Below the pieces are notes generated by a model. That model ran no database searches. It had not been told where the DNA came from and saw nothing but the letters and a program-made list of their open reading frames with translations. DNA of 64,000 nucleotides from Streptomyces sp. WM6386 (GTDB lineage Bacteria > Actinomycetota > Actinomycetes > Streptomycetales > Streptomycetaceae), in assembly GCF_000972385.1 (NCBI RefSeq), contig NZ_JXTE01000006.1:152075-216074 (forward strand), written 5' to 3'. The number at the start of each line of letters is the position of its first letter. The stretch's first letter is position 1. Shown piece by piece: positions 25,629 to 33,506 of this stretch. The translations under genes and the position numbers were made by a program.

Positions 25629-26804
25629 ATGTCCCCCGACCGTTCCGTCCTCCACCTCGGCCTGCGCCGCTCCCCCCTGGAGTGGCAGCCCGAGATCGAC
25701 GCCGCCGCACAGCTGGGCCACGCCGTGTACGTCCACTCCGACACCGGCCTCGGCCATCTCGGACTGCCCGACGACCGGATCGCCGCCTTCACCCGGACGG
25801 AGCCCGCCGAGGACGTGGCGGCCCGCGCCCTGCGGCAGGCACAGGACGCCGGCCACCGGCCCGCGGCGGTGCTGTGCTGGGGCGACCGGTACGTCGACAT
25901 CGCCGCCAGGGTGTCGCAGGCGCTCGGCCTGCGCGGGCCCTCGGTCGCCGCGGCCGCCGTGTGCCTGGACAAGGCGGCGCAGCGCCGGGCGCTGGAACCG
26001 CACGGTCTCAACCCCCGCTGGCGCACCGGCACCACGGCCGACGAGCTGAAGGCCGCAGTCGGCGAGCTCGGCCTTCCCCTGATCTTCAAGCTCGCCCACT
26101 CCTCGGGCGGCCGCGGTTCCGTCGTGCTCGACGCGGACACGGAACCGGGCGAGCTGATGAAGCTGACGTCCCTCAACTACGAGGACTCCGACGCCTTCCT
26201 CGTCGAGGAGCTCGTCGACGGCAGCGAGCACTCGGTCTCCGGTCTTGTGCATGGGGACGAGGTGGTGATCCTCGCCGTGTCCGACAAGTACCTGGCCCCC
26301 GGGGAACTCCGTACGACCACCACGGTCGTCCCCTCCGCGCTCACCACGGAGCAGCTCGTGCGGGTCCACGACGCGGCCGAGCGCGCGGTGCGCGCCGTGG
26401 GCATCGAGACCGGCGGCTTCCATGTGGACCTGCGCTACGCCGCCGAGGGACCCGTCGTCCTGGAGATCGGCGCACGGCTCGGCGGCGACCTGATCAACTC
26501 CCATCTCGTGCCCCTCGCCACCGACGGCGCGGCAGACCCGTACCGCTCGCTCGTCGAGACCCTCGCGGACGGCGAACTGCCGCGCCCCGCCCCCTTCGTG
26601 ACCACCGCGGCGATGCACCTGCTGCCGGTGCCCGCCGACGCCGGCCTCCCGGCGCTGCTGTCCCGCCTCGCGGAGCACCCGGCCGTACGGGTCGCCGCCC
26701 AGTGGCCCTCCCCCGAGGACGAGGTCGTCGTGGTGGTGACGGCACAGGACCCGGACACGATCCCGGAGATCCTCGAGGACCTCCGCCGCCGGACGGGACG
26801 GTAG
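25629..26804 (+). CDS. ATP-grasp carboxylate-amine ligase
   Basis: A 391-aa ATP-grasp enzyme. ATP-binding lysine regions are visible at DKAAQRRALE and LIFKLAHSSGGRGSV. The hinge is FLVEELVDGSEHSV and the Mg site is FHVDLRY with VVLEIGARLGGD, where the usual Asn of ExNxRxGG is Gly. Enzymes of this type join a carboxylate to an amine through an acyl phosphate (L-amino acid ligases such as BacD, carbamoyl-phosphate-like ligases). The start at ATG 25629 is preceded by AGGAAGG. It is followed after 6 bases by a class I GATase-type hydrolase, suggesting ligation and hydrolysis of the same bond type in one pathway. The substrate is unknown. Confidence 0.85.
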   Translation: MSPDRSVLHLGLRRSPLEWQPEIDAAAQLGHAVYVHSDTGLGHLGLPDDRIAAFTRTEPAEDVAARALRQAQDAGHRPAAVLCWGDRYVDIAARVSQALGLRGPSVAAAAVCLDKAAQRRALEPHGLNPRWRTGTTADELKAAVGELGLPLIFKLAHSSGGRGSVVLDADTEPGELMKLTSLNYEDSDAFLVEELVDGSEHSVSGLVHGDEVVILAVSDKYLAPGELRTTTTVVPSALTTEQLVRVHDAAERAVRAVGIETGGFHVDLRYAAEGPVVLEIGARLGGDLINSHLVPLATDGAADPYRSLVETLADGELPRPAPFVTTAAMHLLPVPADAGLPALLSRLAEHPAVRVAAQWPSPEDEVVVVVTAQDPDTIPEILEDLRRRTGR

Positions 26805-26810
26805 GGCCGC

Positions 26811-27602
26811 GTGCCGGACCGTGCGAACTCCGCGCACCCGCCGGACCTCCCGGTCGTCGGCGTCCTGGCCTGCCGCAAGCAGCGTGCCAACGGCACCAGT
26901 TACTCCCGGGTCAACGACGTCCTCACCGACAGCCTGCTGCGGTACGCGCGCGTGCTGCCGCTCGTCGTTCCGCCCGACGAGGCCGGTGCCGCGGCCCTGG
27001 ACGACCTCGACGGGCTGGTGCTTCCCGGCAGTGGCTCCTTCGTCCACCCCCGTTTCACCGCGGAGGCCGGCGCGGAGATCGCGGGGCGGGAGTACGACAC
27101 CGACCGCGACGCCGCCGCGCTCGCCCTGCTGCGCCGCGCCCGTGAGCTGCCGGACCTTCCGGTGCTCGGCAGTTGCCGGGGCATGCAGGAGATCGGGGTG
27201 GCGGCCGGGGCGTCGCTGCGGGACACCGAGGGCGCCGAGACCGCCGTCCACCGCTTCACGCCGCGTCCGGCGGGCGGCGACCGCTGGGCCGACGCGCACC
27301 CCGTGCACATCCGGCCGGGCGGGCTGCTCGCCGGGCTCCCCGGGGAGCTCGCCGGGACCGCCGTACCCGTCAACTCCCAGCACTCTCAGGTGGTCTGCGC
27401 GCTGCCGGACGACGTACGCGTCGAGGCCGTGGCGCCCGACGGTGTGCTCGAGGCGATCAGTGTCGGCCATCCCGCACGGTATGTCCTCGGTATCCAGTGG
27501 CACTTCGAGCAGCACACCGGGGACAGCGCGCTGAACCGGACCATCCTGGAATCCTTCGGGCGGCGCTGCCGTCTGCGCAGAGAGAAGAGTAAGTCGTGCT
27601 GA
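26811..27602 (+). CDS. gamma-glutamyl-GABA hydrolase-type class I amidotransferase
   Basis: A 263-aa PuuD-like protein. The nucleophile Cys122 is in GSCRGMQE, the catalytic His231 in IQWHFEQH, and the early VLPGSGSFVHP matches the family's oxyanion region. The usual Pro after the His (WHPE) is Phe. Such enzymes hydrolyse gamma-glutamyl amides. With the adjacent ATP-grasp ligase it could remove a gamma-glutamyl protecting group added earlier, a strategy known from polyamine degradation and some antibiotics. It could instead deliver ammonia. GTG start at 26811; the C-terminus overlaps the next gene by 7 bases. Confidence 0.8.
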   Translation: MPDRANSAHPPDLPVVGVLACRKQRANGTSYSRVNDVLTDSLLRYARVLPLVVPPDEAGAAALDDLDGLVLPGSGSFVHPRFTAEAGAEIAGREYDTDRDAAALALLRRARELPDLPVLGSCRGMQEIGVAAGASLRDTEGAETAVHRFTPRPAGGDRWADAHPVHIRPGGLLAGLPGELAGTAVPVNSQHSQVVCALPDDVRVEAVAPDGVLEAISVGHPARYVLGIQWHFEQHTGDSALNRTILESFGRRCRLRREKSKSC

Positions 27603-28417
27603 ACCTGTCCGGGCCCTTCCTCGACTCCGTGGCCGAGCTGGCGCTCGGCGCCGTCGCGGACCCGGCGGACGGCGTGCTGTTCGTCGCCGGGTCGGTCGTC
27701 GACGGACTGGCCAACCGCAACTCCGACCTGGACGTCTACTTCCTGGGCGGCGACGGGGCCGCGGTCGTCGGGGCCGACACCACCGTCCGCAAGGGCGAGA
27801 AGAGCGGCACCATCGGCGAGCTCGACGGGCGCGAGGTCAGCCTCTCGATCCTGGAGCCCGCCGGTGTCGAGGAGCTGACGCGCTCCTTCCAGGACTGTCT
27901 GGCCGCGCTGTCCGACGGCGGTGGGATCGTCCAGTTGGAGAGCCAGAACGATCTCAAGGTGCTGCACCGCATCCGTACGGGCGTCCCGCTGCGCGGTGCG
28001 GAGCGGCTCGAGAAGCTGCGGGCGTCCACAGGCACGCAGCGGCTGGCCGAATACCACGTCAACGTCCAGGCGGTGGCCGCCGTCAACCGGCTCGCCGATG
28101 TGGAGGGGGAACTCGCCGAGAGCAACGACGCCTCGGCGTGCTGGATGTTCCGGGAGGCCGTCGCCCATTTCGCCCGGCTGGTGCTCGCCCTCGACGGAGA
28201 GACCAACCCGGCGCCCAAGTGGCTGGTCAGACTGCTTGAGGTCGGTGGCCCCGACCCCCGGCTGCGGTCGCGTCTGGCCCAGCTGCTCACCGAGTCCGAG
28301 GAGGATCTGCCCGCGGCGGTCGCCGAGGTCAAGGGGCTGTTGCGGAGCACGGTCGACCTCGCGCCCGGCACGGTCGTCGGGCCGTACACGCGGCGCGTGA
28401 TCCGGAAGCTGGGCTGA
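27596..28417 (+). CDS. nucleotidyltransferase-fold protein
   Basis: A 273-aa protein with the polymerase-beta-like signature GSVVDGLANRNSDLDVYFL: the GS turn near residue 33 and paired acidic residues DLD near 44-46. A third acidic residue is plausible in REVSLSILEP. The rest is helical, as in minimal/aminoglycoside nucleotidyltransferases. It starts at GTG 27596 inside the end of the GATase gene. Transfer of a nucleotidyl group to a small molecule, either as pathway activation or as resistance, is inferred. The following NDK-like and SerC-like genes favour a pathway role. Confidence 0.65.
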   Translation: MLNLSGPFLDSVAELALGAVADPADGVLFVAGSVVDGLANRNSDLDVYFLGGDGAAVVGADTTVRKGEKSGTIGELDGREVSLSILEPAGVEELTRSFQDCLAALSDGGGIVQLESQNDLKVLHRIRTGVPLRGAERLEKLRASTGTQRLAEYHVNVQAVAAVNRLADVEGELAESNDASACWMFREAVAHFARLVLALDGETNPAPKWLVRLLEVGGPDPRLRSRLAQLLTESEEDLPAAVAEVKGLLRSTVDLAPGTVVGPYTRRVIRKLG

Positions 28418-28418
28418 C

Positions 28419-29798
28419 ATGACCGCTGTCCTCGGACTTCCGGGCCCTGCCCTGCACGAGATACCGGAGGCGTTCGTCCCGGAGGAACCCCGGCTCGGCG
28501 GCGCGGCGGTGCCCGTACCCCCGGCGCGACTGGCGGCGCTGAGCAGCACCGGCACGGTGCTCCTGGGCCGACGGCCGGACGACATCCACCTCAGGGAGTT
28601 CCGGGCGTCGGTTCTCGCCGAGACCCGGGCCCTGTTCCGGGTCCCGGACGACCACACCCTCACCATCGTGGCGGCCCGACCGGCGGAACTCTGCCACCTC
28701 ACCGCCGCCCAGCCCTGGGCCACGGGCCTGAAGGTGACAGGCACCGGCCCACGCGCCACCGCCTGGCGGTCCGCCGCTGCGACGGCGGAACCCACCGATC
28801 CGACCGCCGCGCCAGGTGCGCGGGAGACCACCGGCCCAGCCACCGCCACGGTCGAACATGGCGCCGCCGCCCTCTCGGCCACCACGACAGGTGCACGGGA
28901 AGCTCCGGGTCCAGCCACCGGGACGGGTACACGGGGCGCCACCGCCCCGGCCATCCCGGCAGGTGCCTGGGAAACCCCCGGTCCAGCCACCGCGACGGAC
29001 ACGCGAGTGGTTCCCGGCCCGGTCATGGCGACGACCCCACAGGAACCCGCCGGCCCGGCCACCACGCCGGGTGCACCGGACCCACCGGCCCCCTCCGCCC
29101 ACGCCACCACGACGGATGCACGGCGCACCCCCACCCCGCTCGCCGTGGTGGCCGACGAGGATCCCGCCTGGCGGGAGCGGCTCGAGGCGGCTCCGGGAGG
29201 TGCCTGGCGGGTCGCGGAGCTCACCGGTACCGCCGAGGTCCTCACCGGGCGAGGTGTCCGCGACGCCGACGTCGCGTTCCTCTGTCCGAGCGGACTGCTC
29301 GGTGTCGGCGTCGGCCTCACCGTGGCCGTGCTCTCGCCGCGGGCCGCGTCCGCGTCGCCGGGGCTGACCCGCGCGCTCGACGTGGCCGGCGCCGCGGTCG
29401 GCACCGGTGACCTGGTGATGTTCGCGCACGCGGTGCGGGACATGGCGGAGAGCGACGCCGTACGCACGGCAGCCGGACGCGAGGCCCGCCGTGCCCTGGT
29501 CGCCGACTGGGCGGCCACCCGCGACTGGGTCACCGCCCCCACGGCCGGGGCGGGGGGCGACACGCTGACGGTCCGTCTGGTCACCGCGCTGCCGCCGGGC
29601 ACCGTCGCCGGACTCGGCCGGTTCCTGGAGACCGCCCATCTGGCGTACGGCCTCACGGACCCGGCCGACCCGCGCGCGCTCCGCATCGGTCTGTACGACT
29701 CCCTGCGCACCGCCGACATCGCGCGCCTGCTCGGCCTGCTCGACTACCTCGTGGCCCGCATGACGCCCGCCACGGACCCTGACCAGGAGGGACGATGA
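28419..29798 (+). CDS. SerC-like (phosphoserine aminotransferase-fold) protein lacking the PLP lysine
   Basis: 459 aa in three parts. Residues 1-105 (EFRASVLAETRALFRVPDD) resemble the N-terminus of actinobacterial phosphoserine aminotransferase. Residues ~107-237 are a low-complexity Pro/Ala/Thr/Gly linker with imperfect repeats. Residues ~240-459 resemble its C-terminal half: FLCPSGLLG and GLTVAVLSPRAA align with the family's APQK and GLWLAxxSPAA segment, and LRIGLYDSL with its end. In that alignment the PLP lysine position is Gly292. Most of the large cofactor domain is missing, so it is unlikely to be an ordinary aminotransferase. It overlaps the NDK-like gene by ATGA. It may be catalytically dead, a scaffold, or a decayed gene. 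Confidence 0.55.
   Translation: MTAVLGLPGPALHEIPEAFVPEEPRLGGAAVPVPPARLAALSSTGTVLLGRRPDDIHLREFRASVLAETRALFRVPDDHTLTIVAARPAELCHLTAAQPWATGLKVTGTGPRATAWRSAAATAEPTDPTAAPGARETTGPATATVEHGAAALSATTTGAREAPGPATGTGTRGATAPAIPAGAWETPGPATATDTRVVPGPVMATTPQEPAGPATTPGAPDPPAPSAHATTTDARRTPTPLAVVADEDPAWRERLEAAPGGAWRVAELTGTAEVLTGRGVRDADVAFLCPSGLLGVGVGLTVAVLSPRAASASPGLTRALDVAGAAVGTGDLVMFAHAVRDMAESDAVRTAAGREARRALVADWAATRDWVTAPTAGAGGDTLTVRLVTALPPGTVAGLGRFLETAHLAYGLTDPADPRALRIGLYDSLRTADIARLLGLLDYLVARMTPATDPDQEGR
28740..29130 (+). repeat. imperfect coding repeats (Pro/Ala/Thr linker)
   Basis: The DNA repeats a degenerate unit of roughly 45 bases built around 'CCGGCCCAGCCACC' and 'GCACGGG' variants. It encodes units such as GAREAPGPATGTGTR and GAWETPGPATATDTR, about 15 residues each. 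The unit number has probably changed by slippage or recombination, and this linker replaces the domain expected there in SerC homologues. Confidence 0.6.
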
Positions 29799-30486
29799 CT
29801 CCCCGCTCCGACGCCCTCATGATCCTCAAGCCGGACGCGCTGGACGGCCCGTTCGCCGTGTGCCCGCGTCCCCTCGCCAGGGACGCCGTCCGCGGACTCG
29901 TCGACCTGTACGCCGGTCGGCCGCCCGGACCGTACGAGGTGGACACATCCGACGGCGCCGTCCGCTGGGCCCGGCGCAACGTGGACCGCAAGACCGCGGC
30001 CCGGGGCTGGTACGACAAGGAGCTGCGGTCCCGGCAGGAACGCCTGAGCCGGCTGACCGGCCTCCTGCACTCCCCCGCGCTCACCGGAGACGGTCCCACG
30101 CAGACGGCCGGGCTGATCCTCGGGATGGCGGGGGGGCGGCCCTCCGCCCTCCCCCCGCGCCCCCGCCCCCGCGCCCCCCCCCCCCGCGGGACGTCCTCGG
30201 CCTCTACGCGTACAACACCCACTACACCCGGCTCGCCGGCGATCTGACCGCCTACCTCACCGGCAGCGAGGGAGAGATCCTTCTGCTCACGGGCGAGGAG
30301 AGCCTGAGCAGCCTGCACATCCTCAAGGAGGTGGTCCGCCGCGTCGTCCGCTATCCCACCTCGCACTACGACGCCCTGGAGAACCTGCTGCACGTCTCCG
30401 ACCCCGGGGCGACCGACTGGGCGTACTTCGAAGGAACCCTGACGCGGCGCGCCGACCCGGCGCTGTGCGACACCACGGCCCCGTGA
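29795..30486 (+). pseudogene. NDK-like protein gene with frameshift in a C-tract
   Basis: The gene begins ATG at 29795 (overlapping the previous stop) with DALMILKPDAL, matching the start of nucleoside-diphosphate kinases. It stays in that frame to about 30130. From about 30190 the homologous reading continues in another frame (DVLGLYAYNTHY, TGEESLSSLHILKE, then ENLLHVSDPGATDW), including the NDK active-site pattern NxxHxSD with its phospho-histidine codon at 30391. Between them lies a G/C homopolymer region with a run of about eleven C. The break is either a real frameshift or, quite likely, an assembly error. Read as one gene it would be about 230 aa, longer than a typical 140-aa NDK. Confidence 0.6.
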
Positions 30487-30519
30487 CCGTGATCAGCTGC
30501 CCGACCGCGCCCCAGTCTG

Positions 30520-30525
30520 TATAAC
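30520..30525 (+). promoter_or_regulatory. candidate -10 element (TATAAC) before methyltransferase
   Basis: TATAAC lies within an unusually AT-rich 45 bp (…AAAAAATTACCCATATGGCATC…) between the NDK-like gene and the methyltransferase, about 42 bp before the start codon. No good -35 box is visible. It suggests a new transcription unit. Confidence 0.3.
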
Positions 30526-30566
30526 TGTGAAAAAATTACCCATATGGCATCAAAAGGAGAATCCTC

Positions 30567-31247
30567 GTGAGCAGCCCCGCCGACGAGCTCGGCTACGGGA
30601 GCATGCGGCTCGACCGCACCGGTCAGGCCGAGGCCTTCGACGCCATCGGCGACCGCTACGACGAGGCCTTCCCGCACAAGGAGGGCCAGGTCGCGTCCGC
30701 CGAGTGGCTCATCAGGTCCCTGCCGGCCGGGTCTCGCGTGCTGGACCTGGGCTGCGGCACCGGGATCCCGACCGCACGCCAGCTGGCGCAGGGCGGCCTG
30801 GACGTCGTCGGGGTCGACCTGTCGGAGCGGATGGTCACACTGGCCCAGCAACATGTGCCCACCGGGACGTTCCACCGTGCCGACATCGCGGACCTGCGGC
30901 CCGACGGCCCCCGGGACCTCGGCCGTTTCGACGCGGTGGCCGCCTTCTTCTCCCTGCTCATGCTGCCACGGGCCGAGATCCCCCTCGCCGTGCGGACCAT
31001 CCGCCATCTCCTCGTTCCGGGCGGCCTGTTCGCCCTGTCGATGGTGGAGGCCGACGTGGACGACTTCTCGATCCCGTTCATCGGCAGCACCATCCGGGTC
31101 TCCGGCTATCTCAGGGACGAGCTGCGCGAGGTCGTGCAGGCGGAGGGCTTCGAGATCGCCGAGGAGTCCTCGTTCTCGTACGCTCCGGCGTCCGTGGACG
31201 TGCCGCCCGAGGTGCAGATCTTCCTGCGCTGCCGACGGCGTAGCTGA
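30567..31247 (+). CDS. class I SAM-dependent methyltransferase
   Basis: A 226-aa cytosolic methyltransferase with the SAM motif VLDLGCGTGIPTA (~57-69), an acidic loop DVVGVDLSERM and post-motif FDAVAAFFSLLML. The GTG at 30567 follows a textbook AAAAGGAG ribosome site. The family covers many small-molecule methylations, and nothing fixes the substrate. It lies 80 bp after the NDK-like gene behind its own AT-rich promoter-like region, so it may be outside the biosynthetic cluster or a tailoring enzyme at its edge. Confidence 0.85.
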   Translation: MSSPADELGYGSMRLDRTGQAEAFDAIGDRYDEAFPHKEGQVASAEWLIRSLPAGSRVLDLGCGTGIPTARQLAQGGLDVVGVDLSERMVTLAQQHVPTGTFHRADIADLRPDGPRDLGRFDAVAAFFSLLMLPRAEIPLAVRTIRHLLVPGGLFALSMVEADVDDFSIPFIGSTIRVSGYLRDELREVVQAEGFEIAEESSFSYAPASVDVPPEVQIFLRCRRRS

Positions 31248-31299
31248 CCGCTACCGATCAGCCCGCTGCGTGCGGGCCCGCACGGCCGGAAGGACACGC

Positions 31300-33168
31300 G
31301 TGACGAAGCAGCCCGGAGCCGATGGCGGCACCGGCGGGCAGGCGGCCGGCGTGCACGAGCCTTCCGGTGCCCCGCGTCGGCCCGAGTCCCCCGCACCGTC
31401 CTCGACGTCCGGCAAGGCACGCGCCGCCAAACGCTCCGAGGAGGGTGGCGGGGCCATGCGCCCGCCGCCCCCGGAAGCGCCGGCCGGACGCCCGCTCACC
31501 TCCGCGCCGCAGACCGACAGGCTCCGCTATCTCGATGCGGCGACCCGGCAGATCGCCCGCGGCATGAACCTCGACGAGACGCTGGGCGAACTGTGCCGGG
31601 CGGCGGTCCCGGCCTTCGCCGACACGGCGTTCGTCCATCTGTACGCGCCGCTTCCGGTGGGCGACGAGAGCACCGCCGACGCCGGAGTGCTGCGGCTGCA
31701 CACCACGGCCCCGCACCCGGACGCCGCCACCGTCCAGGCGGCCGATGCCGTACAGCCGGCCGCGGACGGTCTGCTCACCAAGCTGCTCCAGGCCGGGCGG
31801 CCGGTGTTCGGGAACACTCCGGGTCTGCGTTCCGTGGTGGCAGAGCTGCTGGGGGTGGTGAACGCGCCGGGCGCGGTGCCGCCCGGACGGCGGCTGATCA
31901 TCGCTCCGCTGCACGGTCGTAGCCATGTGATGGGCAGCGTGGTCCTCATCCGCGGCCCCGGGCGGCCGGATTTCACCTACGACGACCTCCTCGTCGCCTC
32001 CCAGCTCGCCACTCACACCGCTCTCGGCATCCACAAGGCGGTGCTCTACGCGCGCGAGGCGGCCGTGGCGGACGCGTTGCAGCGCACCATGCTCCCGGCG
32101 TCCCTGCCCGAGCCGACCGGAGTCGGGCTGGCCAGCCGCTATCTGCCGTCCTCACGGACCGCGCAGGTCGGCGGCGACTGGTACGACGCGATCCCGCTGC
32201 CCGGCAACCGTGTCGCACTGGTCATCGGCGACGTGATGGGCCATTCCATGACGTCGGCCGCGATCATGGGCCAGCTGCGCACCATCGTGCAGACCCTCGC
32301 CGGACTCGACCTCTCCCCCGACGAGATCCTGCACCACCTCGACGAGCAGGCCGAGCGGCTGGGCAGCGAGCACACGGCGACCTGCCTCTACGCCATGTAC
32401 GACCCCGTGCTGCACCGGTTGCTGATGTCCAACGCCGGACATCTGCCGCCCGTCCTCCTGCATCCCGACGGCAGCACGGAGGTCGTGCAGGTGCCGCCCG
32501 GGGCGCCGATCGGTGTCGGCACCGGTGGCTTCGAGTCCGTCGAGATGCACGCACCGGCCGGCGCGACCCTGCTGCTGTACACGGACGGTCTGGTGGAGTC
32601 CCGCGACTCGGATGTGATGACCGGGGTGGAGCAGCTGTGCGCGCGGCTGCGGGCGGGCGCCTCGGGAACCCCGGCCCCGGCGCTGGAGGAGCTGTGCGAC
32701 CGGGCGCTCGGGACGCTGGGGGTGGGCGACCGGGACGACGACATCGCGCTGCTCGCCGCCCGGTTCAAGGGCATCCGGCCGGACACCGTCGCGTACTGGT
32801 ACCTGGCTCCGCGTCCGCAGACCGCGGGCCAGGCCCGGCGGCTGACCCGCAGGACGCTGCGCCAGTGGGGCCTGGAGTCCCTGCTGGAGTCCACCGAGCT
32901 CCTGGTCAGCGAGGTGGTGGCGAACGCCGTGCGGTTCGCCGGCCGGCCGATCACCCTGCGGTTGCTGCGCACGGACGTGCTCCGCTGCGAGGTGGAGGAC
33001 GACTCGACCGTGGTGCCGAGAATGCGGCACGCGCAGCTGAGCGACGAGGGCGGCCGGGGGCTGTTCCTGGTCGACCAGCTGGCACAGCGCTGGGGGGCGA
33101 CCAGGGTGAGCACGGGCAAGGTGGTCTGGTTCGAACAGCCGCTATCCCGCGGCCGGAACCTCGGCTGA
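31300..33168 (+). CDS. GAF-SpoIIE phosphatase-HATPase regulatory protein
   Basis: A 622-aa signalling protein. After a ~70-residue disordered Pro/Ala-rich start comes a GAF domain (~85-255), then a PP2C/SpoIIE phosphatase (~270-470) with GGDWYDAIPL, GDVMGHSMTSA, SNAGHLPPVLL, LYTDGLVESR and DRDDDIALLA. The C-terminal HATPase_c anti-sigma kinase-like domain (~490-615) has ELLVSEVVANAVRFA and GRGLFLVDQL. Streptomyces has many such proteins, which control anti-sigma-factor antagonists under stress. The GTG at 31300 follows GGAAGGAC. It converges with a small gene, overlapping it by 27 bp. Confidence 0.9.
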   Translation: MTKQPGADGGTGGQAAGVHEPSGAPRRPESPAPSSTSGKARAAKRSEEGGGAMRPPPPEAPAGRPLTSAPQTDRLRYLDAATRQIARGMNLDETLGELCRAAVPAFADTAFVHLYAPLPVGDESTADAGVLRLHTTAPHPDAATVQAADAVQPAADGLLTKLLQAGRPVFGNTPGLRSVVAELLGVVNAPGAVPPGRRLIIAPLHGRSHVMGSVVLIRGPGRPDFTYDDLLVASQLATHTALGIHKAVLYAREAAVADALQRTMLPASLPEPTGVGLASRYLPSSRTAQVGGDWYDAIPLPGNRVALVIGDVMGHSMTSAAIMGQLRTIVQTLAGLDLSPDEILHHLDEQAERLGSEHTATCLYAMYDPVLHRLLMSNAGHLPPVLLHPDGSTEVVQVPPGAPIGVGTGGFESVEMHAPAGATLLLYTDGLVESRDSDVMTGVEQLCARLRAGASGTPAPALEELCDRALGTLGVGDRDDDIALLAARFKGIRPDTVAYWYLAPRPQTAGQARRLTRRTLRQWGLESLLESTELLVSEVVANAVRFAGRPITLRLLRTDVLRCEVEDDSTVVPRMRHAQLSDEGGRGLFLVDQLAQRWGATRVSTGKVVWFEQPLSRGRNLG

Positions 33169-33291
33169 CTCCACGTCGGCGGCGGGTGCCTCGTCCCCGC
33201 TCTCGTTCTCGCGCTGCTTCTTCAGGGCCAGTTCCTTGGCCGTCTTCTCCGAGTGCAGCCGCATCTCGGCCTCGGTCCGAAGGTCGAACAT
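33142..33291 (-). CDS. small hypothetical protein, 49 aa
   Basis: A short minus-strand frame starts ATG at 33291 with a strong GGGAGG ribosome site 6 bases upstream. It encodes MFDLRTEAEMRLHSEK, then TAKELALKKQRENES and an Ala/Glu-rich acidic tail ending VPAAG. The basic-acidic helical start and good ribosome site make it a credible gene although very short. It overlaps the last 27 bp of the SpoIIE gene in antisense. Function is unknown. Confidence 0.6.
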   Translation of the reverse strand: MFDLRTEAEMRLHSEKTAKELALKKQRENESGDEAPAADVESAEVPAAG

Positions 33292-33308
33292 CAATACCTC
33301 CCTATCGC

Positions 33309-33320
33309 TTGAAGCTTCAA
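33309..33320 (-). promoter_or_regulatory. palindrome TTGAAGCTTCAA, candidate operator
   Basis: A perfect 12-bp palindrome, 18 bp upstream of the 49-aa gene's start codon on the minus strand, within an AT-enriched segment. Position suits a repressor site. The regulator is unknown. Confidence 0.35.
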
Positions 33321-33506
33321 CATTAGCCCGCCGACCAGGGCCGAGTCACCGTCACATCGCTCACCCACACAGGTAATTGACACCGCGTTCACCTCTGCGT
33401 CGGTTCGTACGTCACCTGCTTGACCTGGCGCAGCGTGAGCTCGCGGGATGGGCGGTGGTCGCGTACGACTGGGAGGAACGCGTCACCGCCCACCCCAGGG
33501 AGAGTC

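Larger units (their letters stand above)
14907..30486 (+). other. candidate biosynthetic gene cluster of unknown product
   Basis: Twelve consecutive plus-strand genes run from a LuxR regulator to an NDK-like gene, most overlapping by 4-7 bases or separated by short gaps. They encode a regulator, a secreted peptide, an oxygenase, a dehydrogenase, an A-T-C NRPS, a FemAB-like transferase, an exporter, an unknown enzyme-sized protein, an ATP-grasp ligase, a GATase, a nucleotidyltransferase, a SerC-like protein and an NDK-like protein. Boundaries are my estimate: the terminator-flanked regulator on the left, and a new AT-rich promoter before the methyltransferase on the right. I could not assign the product. 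Confidence 0.65.

Noticed and set aside
28740..29130. possible CRISPR-like or minisatellite array
   Set aside because: Repeats are in-frame coding for a Pro/Ala/Thr linker, imperfect, without uniform spacers.
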